Shown piece after piece: positions 35,991 to 43,560 of a DNA stretch of 64,000 nucleotides; within the stretch, counting starts at the first letter, position 1, and each line of letters starts with the position of its first letter. This DNA is from JBBAGC01 sp964491265 (GTDB lineage: Bacteria; Spirochaetota; UBA4802; UBA5550). Below the pieces are notes generated by a model, which was not told the DNA's origin, ran no database searches, and worked only from the letters and a program-made list of their open reading frames with translations. The position numbers and the translations under genes are program-made. Location of the stretch: assembly GCA_964491265.1 (NCBI GenBank), contig CAZBFP010000020.1:1-64000 (forward strand). The letters run 5' to 3'.

Positions 35991-36809
35991 ATGAAACTCG
36001 ATTTTATTATACCCAGAGAAAATGTTATCAGAATCACCGCTACTGAAAAGCAGGCCGCTTTAAGAGAACTTGTAGGGGGACTTGAAACGCTTGGACTTAT
36101 AGAAAATACAAACCGATATTATGCCCAGATTATGCACAGGGAATCACTTGAAAATACTGGTATTGGAAACGGAGTGGCAATACCCCACGCAAGGACAGAC
36201 TCGGTAAAAAATTTTCAGTCAATAATAGGTGTCTGCGACACACCCATTGACTACCAGTCCTTTGACAGCAGGCCTGTAAAATATATAATTCTAAGCCTTT
36301 TCCCCACAGCAATGAGTACTAAATATCTTTACCTTATTGGAATGATTGCGAGAATTTTCAACAACAAAGAAAACGCCGCGTTTCTTGACAGCACCCCTGA
36401 TCCAGATATGCTTTTTGAATATCTCAATAAAGAATCTGACATCTATTTCACCTCAATTTCTGCAGAGATGCTGAAAAATGATAAAGACGTTCATGACCTG
36501 ACCGGTGTCCCCTCTTCTGATCTGGACATACTAATCCGGCTCGACCGGTTATACAATCTCTACGATGAAATGAACAAACCTGAAGCGCTAAAAGTAAAAA
36601 TTGAAGAGCTGAAAAAACTGATTGAATACCGCTCCCTTGCATACTACGAAAAAATGCGGAGCAAAAAAAGTAATCCATTTTCAATAGTAGAAAAAAATAC
36701 CTGTACAGGGTGCAACATGGGTATTCCCCCGATTAATATTCAGGAACTGCAGGCGAGAGATAAAATTCAGATCTGTACATACTGCGGAAGGTTTTTAATT
36801 CTTATCTGA
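35991..36809 (+). CDS. PTS IIA-like domain fused to zinc ribbon
   Basis: A 272-residue protein. Residues 1-150 match the PTS EIIA (fructose/nitrogen type) domain, with the phospho-acceptor His in NGVAIPHARTDSVKNF. The helical middle (DLDILIRLDRLYNLYDEMNK, then PEALKVKIEELKKLIEYRSL) looks like a coiled coil. The C-terminus has a CxxC...CxxC zinc ribbon (TCTGCNMGIPPINIQELQAR, then ICTYCGR) like the CdsZ/C4-type domain. No sugar permease or EI/HPr gene is near, so it is likely a regulator that senses PTS phosphorylation and contacts another protein or RNA. It stands alone. Confidence 0.8.
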   Translation: MKLDFIIPRENVIRITATEKQAALRELVGGLETLGLIENTNRYYAQIMHRESLENTGIGNGVAIPHARTDSVKNFQSIIGVCDTPIDYQSFDSRPVKYIILSLFPTAMSTKYLYLIGMIARIFNNKENAAFLDSTPDPDMLFEYLNKESDIYFTSISAEMLKNDKDVHDLTGVPSSDLDILIRLDRLYNLYDEMNKPEALKVKIEELKKLIEYRSLAYYEKMRSKKSNPFSIVEKNTCTGCNMGIPPINIQELQARDKIQICTYCGRFLILI

Positions 36810-36900
36810 TATGTGACCCTTATTATTATGCGCTACCTTTTCTAATCAGGAAGTGGCTGCTTCTTATGATTGATTATGCTAATTATCTTTAAAACTTAAA

Positions 36901-36928
36901 AAAAATGTCCGCCGGAGCGGACATTTTT
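36901..36928. terminator. Bidirectional Rho-independent terminator
   Basis: AAAAATGTCCGC, loop CGGA, GCGGACATTTTT followed by more T. A-run and T-run flanks serve both the rightward PTS-like gene and the leftward slipin gene, which converge here. Confidence 0.85.
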
Positions 36929-36947
36929 TTTAACAATCTGAATCAAA

Positions 36948-37712
36948 TTACTTCTTTTTTGTGAAGGCATCTAAAAAGTCAATTGGAATAGGGAAAAGTG
37001 TTGTGGAATTATTTTCACTTGCCACTTCCCTCAATGTCTGAAGATATCTTAACTGAAGAGAAATGGGGTGTACTTCCATTAATGCAGCTGCTTCAACCAT
37101 CTTTGCCGCTGCCTGGAATTCACCTTCAGCACTGATAATTTTTGCTCTTCTTTCCCTTTCAGCTTCAGCCTGTTTAGCCATGGCTCTCTGCATCTCCTGG
37201 GGAAGATCCACATGTTTAACCTCAACCGCGGAAACTTTTATACCCCATGCGTCTGTCTGCTGATCAAGAATAGTCTGAAGTTCGGAATTTATATGTTCTC
37301 TATTGCTGAGGAGATCATCAAGTTCAAACTGTCCCAATATACTTCTAAGTGTTGTCTGTGCAAGCTGAGAAGTAGCGTAAAGGAAATCATCAACTTCTGT
37401 AATTGCCCTGTTAGGCTCAACTACCCTGAAATATACAACAGCATTAACCTTAATTGAGACATTATCTTTTGTAATAACATCCTGCGGCGGAACATCCATT
37501 GCAACAAGACGCAGATTAACCCTTACAAATTTATCAATAAAAGGGATTACAATAATTAAACCTGGTCCCTTTGGACCTTTAGGAACCGCAATGAGGCGCC
37601 CCAGTCTGAATATAACTGCCCTTTCATACTCTTTAATTACCTTTATTGCCGGTATTAGAATCAGCAGAATCAGAAAAATCAGTGTTGGAATAAAACCTAA
37701 ATCTCCAAACAT
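36948..37712 (-). CDS. Slipin (stomatin/prohibitin-family membrane protein)
   Basis: A 254-residue SPFH protein with one N-terminal membrane segment (FIPTLIFLILLILIPAI) and the band-7 domain (YERAVIFRLGRLIAVPKGPK, VTKD-like VITKDNVSIKVNAVVYFRVV, ILDQQTDAWGIKVSAVEVKH). The helical C-terminus (MAKQAEAERERRAKIISAEG) is typical. SPFH proteins oligomerise at the membrane. It starts 27 nt after nfeD on the same strand, the usual nfeD-slipin pair, which is thought to act in membrane protein quality control. Confidence 0.93.
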   Translation of the reverse strand: MFGDLGFIPTLIFLILLILIPAIKVIKEYERAVIFRLGRLIAVPKGPKGPGLIIVIPFIDKFVRVNLRLVAMDVPPQDVITKDNVSIKVNAVVYFRVVEPNRAITEVDDFLYATSQLAQTTLRSILGQFELDDLLSNREHINSELQTILDQQTDAWGIKVSAVEVKHVDLPQEMQRAMAKQAEAERERRAKIISAEGEFQAAAKMVEAAALMEVHPISLQLRYLQTLREVASENNSTTLFPIPIDFLDAFTKKK

Positions 37713-37739
37713 TTAAGACCTCCATTTATTTTTATCATT

Positions 37740-39065
37740 TTATGTAATGCTTTTGACTTTCAAAACCAGACCAGGAGCACTATCTATAACTACTACTTTC
37801 TGATCTTTTAAAATATTTTCATTAGAAACTGCATTCCAGATTTCGCCATGAACCCTTATCTTCCCTTCGTAACGATCATTAAAATCGACAAGAGCAATCC
37901 CTTCAGCTTCAATAAGACCATCACGGCCTGTTGTAACTTTTGATTTATGAACATCCAGAACTGCCCTAAGTACAATAAAAACAAAGCCCATAACAACAAT
38001 AACCATTACAACAATCGTAGACCATGGCAGTCCCCCGCCGGGCAGAGGTGAATCAAATAGTATAGTAGCACCAAGAACAAAGGACACAATACCTCCTAAT
38101 GTAAGCAGACCGTAGCTGACAAACTGTAATTCAAGAATAAATAAAACAAAAGCCAGAATAATAAGAAGCAGACCAAGACCATTTATAGGTATAATTCTTA
38201 TACCAAGAAGAAAGAGTATAAGTGATAGAGAGCCTACTGCTCCAGGTACAATCATGCCCGGATTCTTAAACTCCATACCTATACCGGCAATTGCTATAAG
38301 GAAAAGAAGAAGAATAACCTGGGGATCGGCAAATCTGTTAACCAGAGACTGCTTCCAGGTCATGTCATACTTCACAGCCATTGCCATTTCTGTATTAAAA
38401 ACAAAGGGAGTTCCATTAAGGTCAATTTTTCTTTTATTAAGCTGTTTCAGGAGGTCATTCATATCCTCTGCTATAAAGTCGATGACATTAAGCTTTTTAG
38501 CTTCTAAATAGCTGCTCGATATGGCATCTTTAACAGCATCAACTGCCCAGTCCACATTACGCCCCCTTTTCTGCGCAAGGCTCCGTGCATAGGCTATTGT
38601 GTCATTAAGCACCTTCTTCTCCATAACACCTTCAGGCCCCCCCTCTTCATCCTTTTTCATGAAGTCGAGCATGGGGCTTACAGGGTGCATTGCACCAATC
38701 TCGGTTCCCGGAGACATAACAGCCACATGAGCAGAAAGCATAATAAATCCCCCTGCAGAAGCTGCCTGTGCACCCTTTGGATAGGTGTAGACAACAACAG
38801 GAATTTTAGATGTTAGTATTGACTTGATTATCTCCCGCATTGAATCCATCATTCCGCCGGGAGTATCCATCTGCAGAACAATAAACTGATTCCCGTCCAG
38901 TGCTGCCTGCTCAATCGATTCCACAATATGTTCAGCGACAATCGGATTAACCGATCCGCTCAGCTTGACAACCGCATACCTGTTCTGCGCAAAGAGATCA
39001 GCAGCAGATGAAGCTGTAATTATTAAAGAGAACATGAAAATTAAGAGCTTTTTATTTAGTTTCAT
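37740..39065 (-). CDS. NfeD-family membrane serine protease
   Basis: A 441-residue protein with signal peptide (LLIFMFSLIITASSAADLFA), a ClpP-like protease domain (QFIVLQMDTPGGMMDSMREI, AQAASAGGFIMLSAHVAV with the serine, then a lysine-bearing stretch), four to five transmembrane segments (about 240-375), and a C-terminal NfeD OB-fold (GLIEAEGIALVDFNDRYEGK, then IRVHGEIWNAVS). The protease part faces outside the inner membrane. It cleaves stomatin-like partners in known systems, and the partner gene is next to it. Confidence 0.9.
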   Translation of the reverse strand: MKLNKKLLIFMFSLIITASSAADLFAQNRYAVVKLSGSVNPIVAEHIVESIEQAALDGNQFIVLQMDTPGGMMDSMREIIKSILTSKIPVVVYTYPKGAQAASAGGFIMLSAHVAVMSPGTEIGAMHPVSPMLDFMKKDEEGGPEGVMEKKVLNDTIAYARSLAQKRGRNVDWAVDAVKDAISSSYLEAKKLNVIDFIAEDMNDLLKQLNKRKIDLNGTPFVFNTEMAMAVKYDMTWKQSLVNRFADPQVILLLFLIAIAGIGMEFKNPGMIVPGAVGSLSLILFLLGIRIIPINGLGLLLIILAFVLFILELQFVSYGLLTLGGIVSFVLGATILFDSPLPGGGLPWSTIVVMVIVVMGFVFIVLRAVLDVHKSKVTTGRDGLIEAEGIALVDFNDRYEGKIRVHGEIWNAVSNENILKDQKVVVIDSAPGLVLKVKSIT

Positions 39066-39307
39066 TTATTTTACCATCTTTTAAGTTTAACTTCTATAAT
39101 TAATAACTATGGTGACAGTTTTATAGGTTATCTGGAATTGAATTAGTTAAAAATAATATACATAAATTCTTTTAACTTTCAATTTTTTTATTTCATTGTA
39201 ATATCTTTCCCCCCGCGCAGAGCGGAGGGAGAGATATAGAGCATACCGGACATGAGACAATTTTCAAAATACCATAGTACATACAACACCATTTTATTTA
39301 TACAAAC
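39066..39307. other. Intergenic region upstream of nfeD
   Basis: AT-rich sequence with a short C-run/G-run hairpin near 39211-39232. No clear gene or promoter. Confidence 0.4.
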
Positions 39308-39475
39308 ATGAATATAGACGCAAGAAGAAAAAATAAAAAATTAATTCCCCCGGTTTTTAATATTGACATGCTCAGCACCCTTCTGAATAAATCAGTGCAT
39401 GTATCAAATGAATATGTCCTGAATAGAGCTGAACTATCCCTGGCAATAAACGCATATAAAGATTATCATTTATAA
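39308..39475 (+). CDS. Possible small protein (55 aa)
   Basis: An ATG-to-TAA frame of 55 codons: MNIDARRKNKKLIPPVFNID, then MLSTLLNKSVHVSNEYVLNR and AELSLAINAYKDYHL. Amino-acid use looks protein-like with a basic N-terminus, but no ribosome site precedes the ATG and I know no homologue. It lies 43 nt before the next gene on the same strand. Confidence 0.3.
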   Translation: MNIDARRKNKKLIPPVFNIDMLSTLLNKSVHVSNEYVLNRAELSLAINAYKDYHL

Positions 39476-39518
39476 AACATCTCTATTCAAATACTCTAAA
39501 CTGTCACAAAGGTTCAGC

Positions 39519-40052
39519 ATGAATTCATTTTTAAAAACAATAACCGGCTTAATCCTGTTTCTTATCCTGATTCTTTTACCAGAAATATCCTTTCCCTATG
39601 AAAAAATCTGGGGCACTAAATATAATATATTTATTAAATCACTGGACAGGAAGATAGAATATACAGAATTTGATCCATCAGAAAAACCTGATTATAAAAA
39701 CCGGATTACAGGCTTTATCAATTCCTTAAACAGCTCAGCAGGAAAAGAGATAAAGATTGTAAGATTGAAAATAACACCTGAAACAGACTATCTTTTCTAC
39801 GGAGGAAGACTTTGCGGCATCACGGAAAACAGGGGTGAAATTAAAATTAAAGAGGGTGAAAAAATTCTGAAAGATCTTACCCTGAAATTCGGAAACCCTG
39901 AAACAGACAAAAAATCATCTCTATATATTTATACATTTAAAAAAGGGCGCACAAGAGTTATACTTTACCAGCATCTCATTGACAATATGACCATGAGATG
40001 CAAAGTATACAGCTACACCAATGATATATTTAATTCACTTTTCAGTGATTAA
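39519..40052 (+). CDS. Exported protein of unknown function
   Basis: A 177-residue product with an N-terminal signal or anchor (residues about 6-25: KTITGLILFLILILLPEISF). The soluble part is a mixed alpha/beta region (LFYGGRLCGITENRGEIKIK, SSLYIYTFKKGRTRVILYQH) that I do not recognise. Periplasmic location is likely. It is the last gene before the rpsT promoter. Confidence 0.55.
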   Translation: MNSFLKTITGLILFLILILLPEISFPYEKIWGTKYNIFIKSLDRKIEYTEFDPSEKPDYKNRITGFINSLNSSAGKEIKIVRLKITPETDYLFYGGRLCGITENRGEIKIKEGEKILKDLTLKFGNPETDKKSSLYIYTFKKGRTRVILYQHLIDNMTMRCKVYSYTNDIFNSLFSD

Positions 40053-40103
40053 AAAGAATCTTTGCTGCATCTCATATTTTTTAAAAAAAAAATTGCATTC
40101 TGC

Positions 40104-40132
40104 TTGACAGTTTTTCTGTCTCGAAACATATT
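40104..40132 (+). promoter_or_regulatory. Candidate sigma-70 promoter of rpsT
   Basis: TTGACA at 40104-40109, a 17-nt spacer, then CATATT. The start codon of rpsT is about 55 nt downstream, which fits. Confidence 0.55.
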
Positions 40133-40186
40133 TGCCCCCGTACTTAAGAGAAATATTACAATAAACAATAAATTGAAGGTATTGAC

Positions 40187-40480
40187 TTGGCTAATATAAA
40201 ACAACAGAAAAAGAGAAACCGCCAGAATGAAAAAAGGCGTGTGAAAAACTCTCAGGTTAAATCAAGCATTAGAACAGCTGTCAAAAAAGTAGTAAAAACT
40301 TTAGAATCAAAAGATACTAAAGATCCTGTTCAGATTCAGGAATTACATGCTGCATTTATAAAAAATATCGATACTGCAGCAGGCAAAGGTATTATCAAAA
40401 AAAATACAGCTGCCAGAAAAAAATCGAGACTTGCAAAGAAAGTTAACGCGGCAGTTGCTTCTTTAAAAGAAACAGCATAG
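40187..40480 (+). CDS. rpsT: 30S ribosomal protein S20
   Basis: A 97-residue, Lys/Arg-rich protein: ANIKQQKKRNRQNEKRRVKN, then SQVKSSIRTAVKKVVKTL, HAAFIKNIDTAAGKGIIKKN and AARKKSRLAKKVNA. Family signature and length agree. It binds 16S rRNA early in 30S assembly. The start codon is TTG, preceded by GAAGG. It is followed 9 nt later by the HU gene. Confidence 0.95.
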   Translation: MANIKQQKKRNRQNEKRRVKNSQVKSSIRTAVKKVVKTLESKDTKDPVQIQELHAAFIKNIDTAAGKGIIKKNTAARKKSRLAKKVNAAVASLKETA

Positions 40481-40489
40481 GATTATTTT

Positions 40490-40759
40490 TTGAATAAGTC
40501 GGACCTTATTGAAAAAATAAGTATAAAAACCGGTATTTCAAAAAAAGAAGTAGAATTAGTTCTGAATAGTTTTATCGAAAGAATAAAAGAATCAGTTCAG
40601 AGCGGAAGCACAGTAGAAATAAGGGGATTCGGATCTTTCTTTCAGAGCACACAGGAGAAAAGGCAGATTAAATCACCCATAGCCGGGAAAACAATTGATG
40701 TTCCGGCAAAATCTAAAATGAATTTTAAAGCAAGCAAATCAACAGAAAAAACCTTATAA
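40490..40759 (+). CDS. HU/IHF-family DNA-binding protein
   Basis: An 89-residue histone-like protein: NKSDLIEKISIKTGISKKEV, VNSFIERI-type helix, then VEIRGFGSFFQSTQEKRQIK and the DNA-binding arm with IAGKTIDVPAKSKMNFKASK (family PRTGE replaced). It bends DNA. The start is TTG, 9 nt after rpsT, and AGGA is the only nearby ribosome site. It is co-transcribed with rpsT and probably with the tRNA behind it. Confidence 0.93.
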   Translation: MNKSDLIEKISIKTGISKKEVELVLNSFIERIKESVQSGSTVEIRGFGSFFQSTQEKRQIKSPIAGKTIDVPAKSKMNFKASKSTEKTL

Positions 40760-40763
40760 ATAC

Positions 40764-40836
40764 GGGAGCTTAGCTCAGCTGGGAGAGCATCTGCCTTACA
40801 AGCAGAGGGTCACTGGTTCAAGTCCAGTAGTTCCCA
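40764..40836 (+). tRNA. tRNA-Val (anticodon TAC)
   Basis: A 73-nt cloverleaf. Acceptor GGGAGCT pairs with AGTTCCC (one G-U), D-arm GCTCAGCTGGGAGAGC, anticodon stem TCTGC/GCAGA with loop CTTACAA (anticodon TAC), and T-loop TTCAAGT in an ACTGG/CCAGT stem. The discriminator is A; the 3' CCA is not encoded. It reads GUA and other valine codons. It lies 4 nt after the HU stop. Confidence 0.95.
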
Positions 40837-40840
40837 ATTA

Positions 40841-40875
40841 AAAATAACCCCTGACATTCAGGGGTTATTTTTTTA
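40841..40875 (+). terminator. Rho-independent terminator after tRNA-Val
   Basis: AATAACCCCTGA, loop CAT, TCAGGGGTTATT, followed by a T-run. Confidence 0.9.
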
Positions 40876-41050
40876 TCTTTTGATACTAAATCTTCTCTTC
40901 CACCCTACACCATGCAGCAGAAATTTACAGCAATATAGTTCAAAAAAAATTGACCCCGCCATGTTCACTCAGTACAATAAAACAATATTGAAACAGCTAT
41001 GGATTTCTCGAAGAATTATTTAGTGAGAGCCTTTACCCGGTGTATTGGCC

Positions 41051-41079
41051 CCATAAATCTACCCCCGGGGGATTTATGG
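41051..41079. repeat. Palindrome before the MBL-fold gene
   Basis: CCATAAATC and its complement GATTTATGG enclosing TACCCCCGGGG. It can form a hairpin about 55 nt before the likely start of the hydrolase. A half copy of the C-run/G-run repeat follows at 41108-41127. Confidence 0.5.
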
Positions 41080-41133
41080 TGATTTTGAGAAGTGGGTATG
41101 AAGCAAGCTTTGAGGGACAGGGGGTATTCGATT

Positions 41134-41922
41134 ATGAAATTTGATTTCAAATGGATTGGCGGTGCAACATGGCTTCTCACTTTTAATGGAACCGCGATAG
41201 CCTGCGATCCGGTACTCTGCCCCAGGGGGACTATTCAGGATTATTTCTATTTTAAAACCAGTCGGCTCAACTCACCTGAGTTTGATAATTCTGATTTTGA
41301 GAATATAGATTTATGGCTCCTCACCCACAATCATGAAGATCATTTAGATAATGAAGGCCTGAAACACATAGAAAAAACATCAGTAATTGTTACGGATAAG
41401 AGCCTTAAGAAACGCATCAAAAGAAAAGAATATCCTCTGGCAACTCATCTTTCCTGGGGGGAGGAAAAAGAATTCATTATCAATCAATTCAAGATAAAAA
41501 TAATATCAATTCCTGCCATACATGCAAAAAGAAGAATTTTCAGTCCATTGATAGGGAATGGTAATGGATATATCCTTGTTATATCAGACAGTAAATCCTA
41601 CTGCCGCATATATGTAACCGGTGACGCTGTCTACGATGAAAGAATAATACAGTACACAGGGCTTGAGCATATAGACATTGTTATTGCTAATGCCGGATCT
41701 GCCATGATCGGTGACTCCATTCTTTCACGCATTATAGGACGGGTAACAAATAATTCAAATGATATCTTAAATTTGAATTCAGATTTAAGACCGGGAAACC
41801 TGATCCCGGTTCACTGGGGAACATTCTCTCATTATGCAGAAACAGTTAAACCTGAAACTTTCAGGAAATACAGCAATACCCGGTTTTTAAACCCGGGAGA
41901 GACTGTAAAGATTCAGGTTTAA
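41134..41922 (+). CDS. Metallo-beta-lactamase-fold hydrolase
   Basis: A 262-residue MBL-fold protein. FKWIGGATWLLTFNGTAIAC leads, THNHEDHLDNEGL is the HxHxDH metal site, and later IYVTGDAVYD and IPVHWGTFSHYAE carry further ligands. This resembles the UlaG/RomA-like group of MBL hydrolases; the substrate is unknown. I prefer ATG 41134 (MKFDFKW), preceded by AGGGGGT, over the in-frame ATG at 41092. That upstream stretch belongs to a dispersed repeat. Cytosolic. Confidence 0.82.
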   Translation: MKFDFKWIGGATWLLTFNGTAIACDPVLCPRGTIQDYFYFKTSRLNSPEFDNSDFENIDLWLLTHNHEDHLDNEGLKHIEKTSVIVTDKSLKKRIKRKEYPLATHLSWGEEKEFIINQFKIKIISIPAIHAKRRIFSPLIGNGNGYILVISDSKSYCRIYVTGDAVYDERIIQYTGLEHIDIVIANAGSAMIGDSILSRIIGRVTNNSNDILNLNSDLRPGNLIPVHWGTFSHYAETVKPETFRKYSNTRFLNPGETVKIQV

Positions 41923-42128
41923 TTATTGCTCCTCACCCATGCCGGCTTATCACCTCACTTTTATTATTAATTCTTTTACAACACTCAATTAATGATTTGA
42001 CCGGAAAATTATAATAAATTACAGTCTATCCATAAAATTGATGATTATTCCTTATTATGAATAAGAATATGGAATAAGTTTTCAAAAGAACTATTATTTA
42101 ACAAATAAAATATACATGAGGTATTAAT

Positions 42129-43328
42129 ATGTCCAAAAAAGATGTGGTGATAATCTCAGGATGCAGAACAGCGATTGGCGACTTCGGCCAGTCATTAAAG
42201 TCTGTTAAAGCACACGAACTTGCAGCTGTTGTAATGAAGGAGGCGCTTAAGCGGGCAAACCTGGATGGCGGAAAGCTTGATGATGTAATATTCGGCGACT
42301 GCCTGCAGGCCAGCGAAGAGGCTAATACTGCAAGAACAGCAATGCTTAAAGCAGGGATCCCATTTGAGGTTCCGGCTGTAACAATCCAGAGGCAGTGCGC
42401 ATCAGGGATGCAGTCGGTAATTTTCGGTGCACTCCAGATACTGGCAGGGGACTCGGAATATGTTCTTGCCGGAGGGACAGAGTCCATGAGCAACGCCCCC
42501 TATGTATTGAAAAATGCCAGGTGGGGACAGCGGCTTCAGCATGGTGAAATGACAGATGCCATGTGGGAGCTTCTATATTCCGGAAGCCACCTTCTTGGAG
42601 AGGGATACATCATGGGACAGACAGCGGAAAATCTTGCACAAAAATATAATATCTCAAGGAAAGACCAGGACCAGCTTGCATTTGAAAGTCACAGCAAGGC
42701 AATTGCCGCAATTGACTCAGGGAGATTTAACGATGAAATAATCCCTGTGCCGATACCGCAAAGAAAGGGTGACCCTGTAATGTTTGCCATTGATGAACAC
42801 CCCAGGAGAGATATGACACTGGAATCTCTGGCCAAACTGAAGCCCGCTTTTGACAAAAACGGCACAGTTACAGCCGGGTCAGCTTCAGGCCTCAATGACG
42901 GCGCTTCAGCACTTGTACTCACCTCTCTGGGCAAAGCAGAGGAGAGCGGTGCAAAACCCCTTGCAAGGATTGCAGCAAGCGCTGTCGCAGGATGCGAGCC
43001 GCACCTGATGGGATATGGACCGGTTCCAGCCATAAATAAACTCCTTAAAAAAACCGGGCTCAAGCTTCAGGAAATTGAACTATTTGAAATAAATGAAGCT
43101 TTTGCCGCCCAGTACATTGCCTGCGAAAGGGGGCTCGACCTTGACAGATCTATAGTCAATGTAAACGGTTCAGGGATTGCCCTGGGACACCCGGTAGGTT
43201 CAACCGGCGCAAGGATTATAATATCTCTCATGTATGAAATGAAAAAGAGAAATAAAAAACTGGGGATCGCCTCACTATGCGTGGGCGGCGGAATGGGCGC
43301 CGCAGTGCTAATAGAAAATCTTCAGTAA
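42129..43328 (+). CDS. Acetyl-CoA acetyltransferase (thiolase)
   Basis: A 399-residue thiolase. The catalytic cysteine is in IQRQCASGMQSVIFG, with EINEAFAAQ, SGIALGHPVGSTGARI (His) and SLCVGGGMGAAVLIE (second Cys). It condenses two acetyl-CoA or cleaves acetoacetyl-CoA. GAGGT precedes the ATG. An acyl-CoA dehydrogenase gene converges from downstream, and a CoA-transferase follows, suggesting short-chain acyl-CoA metabolism. Confidence 0.95.
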   Translation: MSKKDVVIISGCRTAIGDFGQSLKSVKAHELAAVVMKEALKRANLDGGKLDDVIFGDCLQASEEANTARTAMLKAGIPFEVPAVTIQRQCASGMQSVIFGALQILAGDSEYVLAGGTESMSNAPYVLKNARWGQRLQHGEMTDAMWELLYSGSHLLGEGYIMGQTAENLAQKYNISRKDQDQLAFESHSKAIAAIDSGRFNDEIIPVPIPQRKGDPVMFAIDEHPRRDMTLESLAKLKPAFDKNGTVTAGSASGLNDGASALVLTSLGKAEESGAKPLARIAASAVAGCEPHLMGYGPVPAINKLLKKTGLKLQEIELFEINEAFAAQYIACERGLDLDRSIVNVNGSGIALGHPVGSTGARIIISLMYEMKKRNKKLGIASLCVGGGMGAAVLIENLQ

Positions 43329-43342
43329 TAATGTGAAGCAAT

Positions 43343-43515
43343 AAAATGGGGCTGTCCAAAAAGTATTTTTTTGTCATATCGGCTGTAGCGAAGCGAAATG
43401 CCGGTATCTCTCAGGTCTGATTCAATCAGGAGATTCCGGTATTTGCAATAATTGAAGTTGCAAAACCGGAATGACAAATCCCTGAAAATCCGACTTTTTA
43501 AGACAGCCCCATTTT
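43343..43515. mobile_element. MITE-like element, copy B
   Basis: 173 bp with perfect terminal repeats AAAATGGGGCTGTC / GACAGCCCCATTTT. It is the inverted near-copy of the element at 13356-13528 and contains the same three internal hairpins between TGTCAT and ATGACA. It lies between the convergent thiolase and acyl-CoA dehydrogenase genes and may terminate both. Confidence 0.75.
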
Positions 43516-43560
43516 TATATTTCGATCTTTTTAATAAACTTTAATAACTGACAGCTCCAA

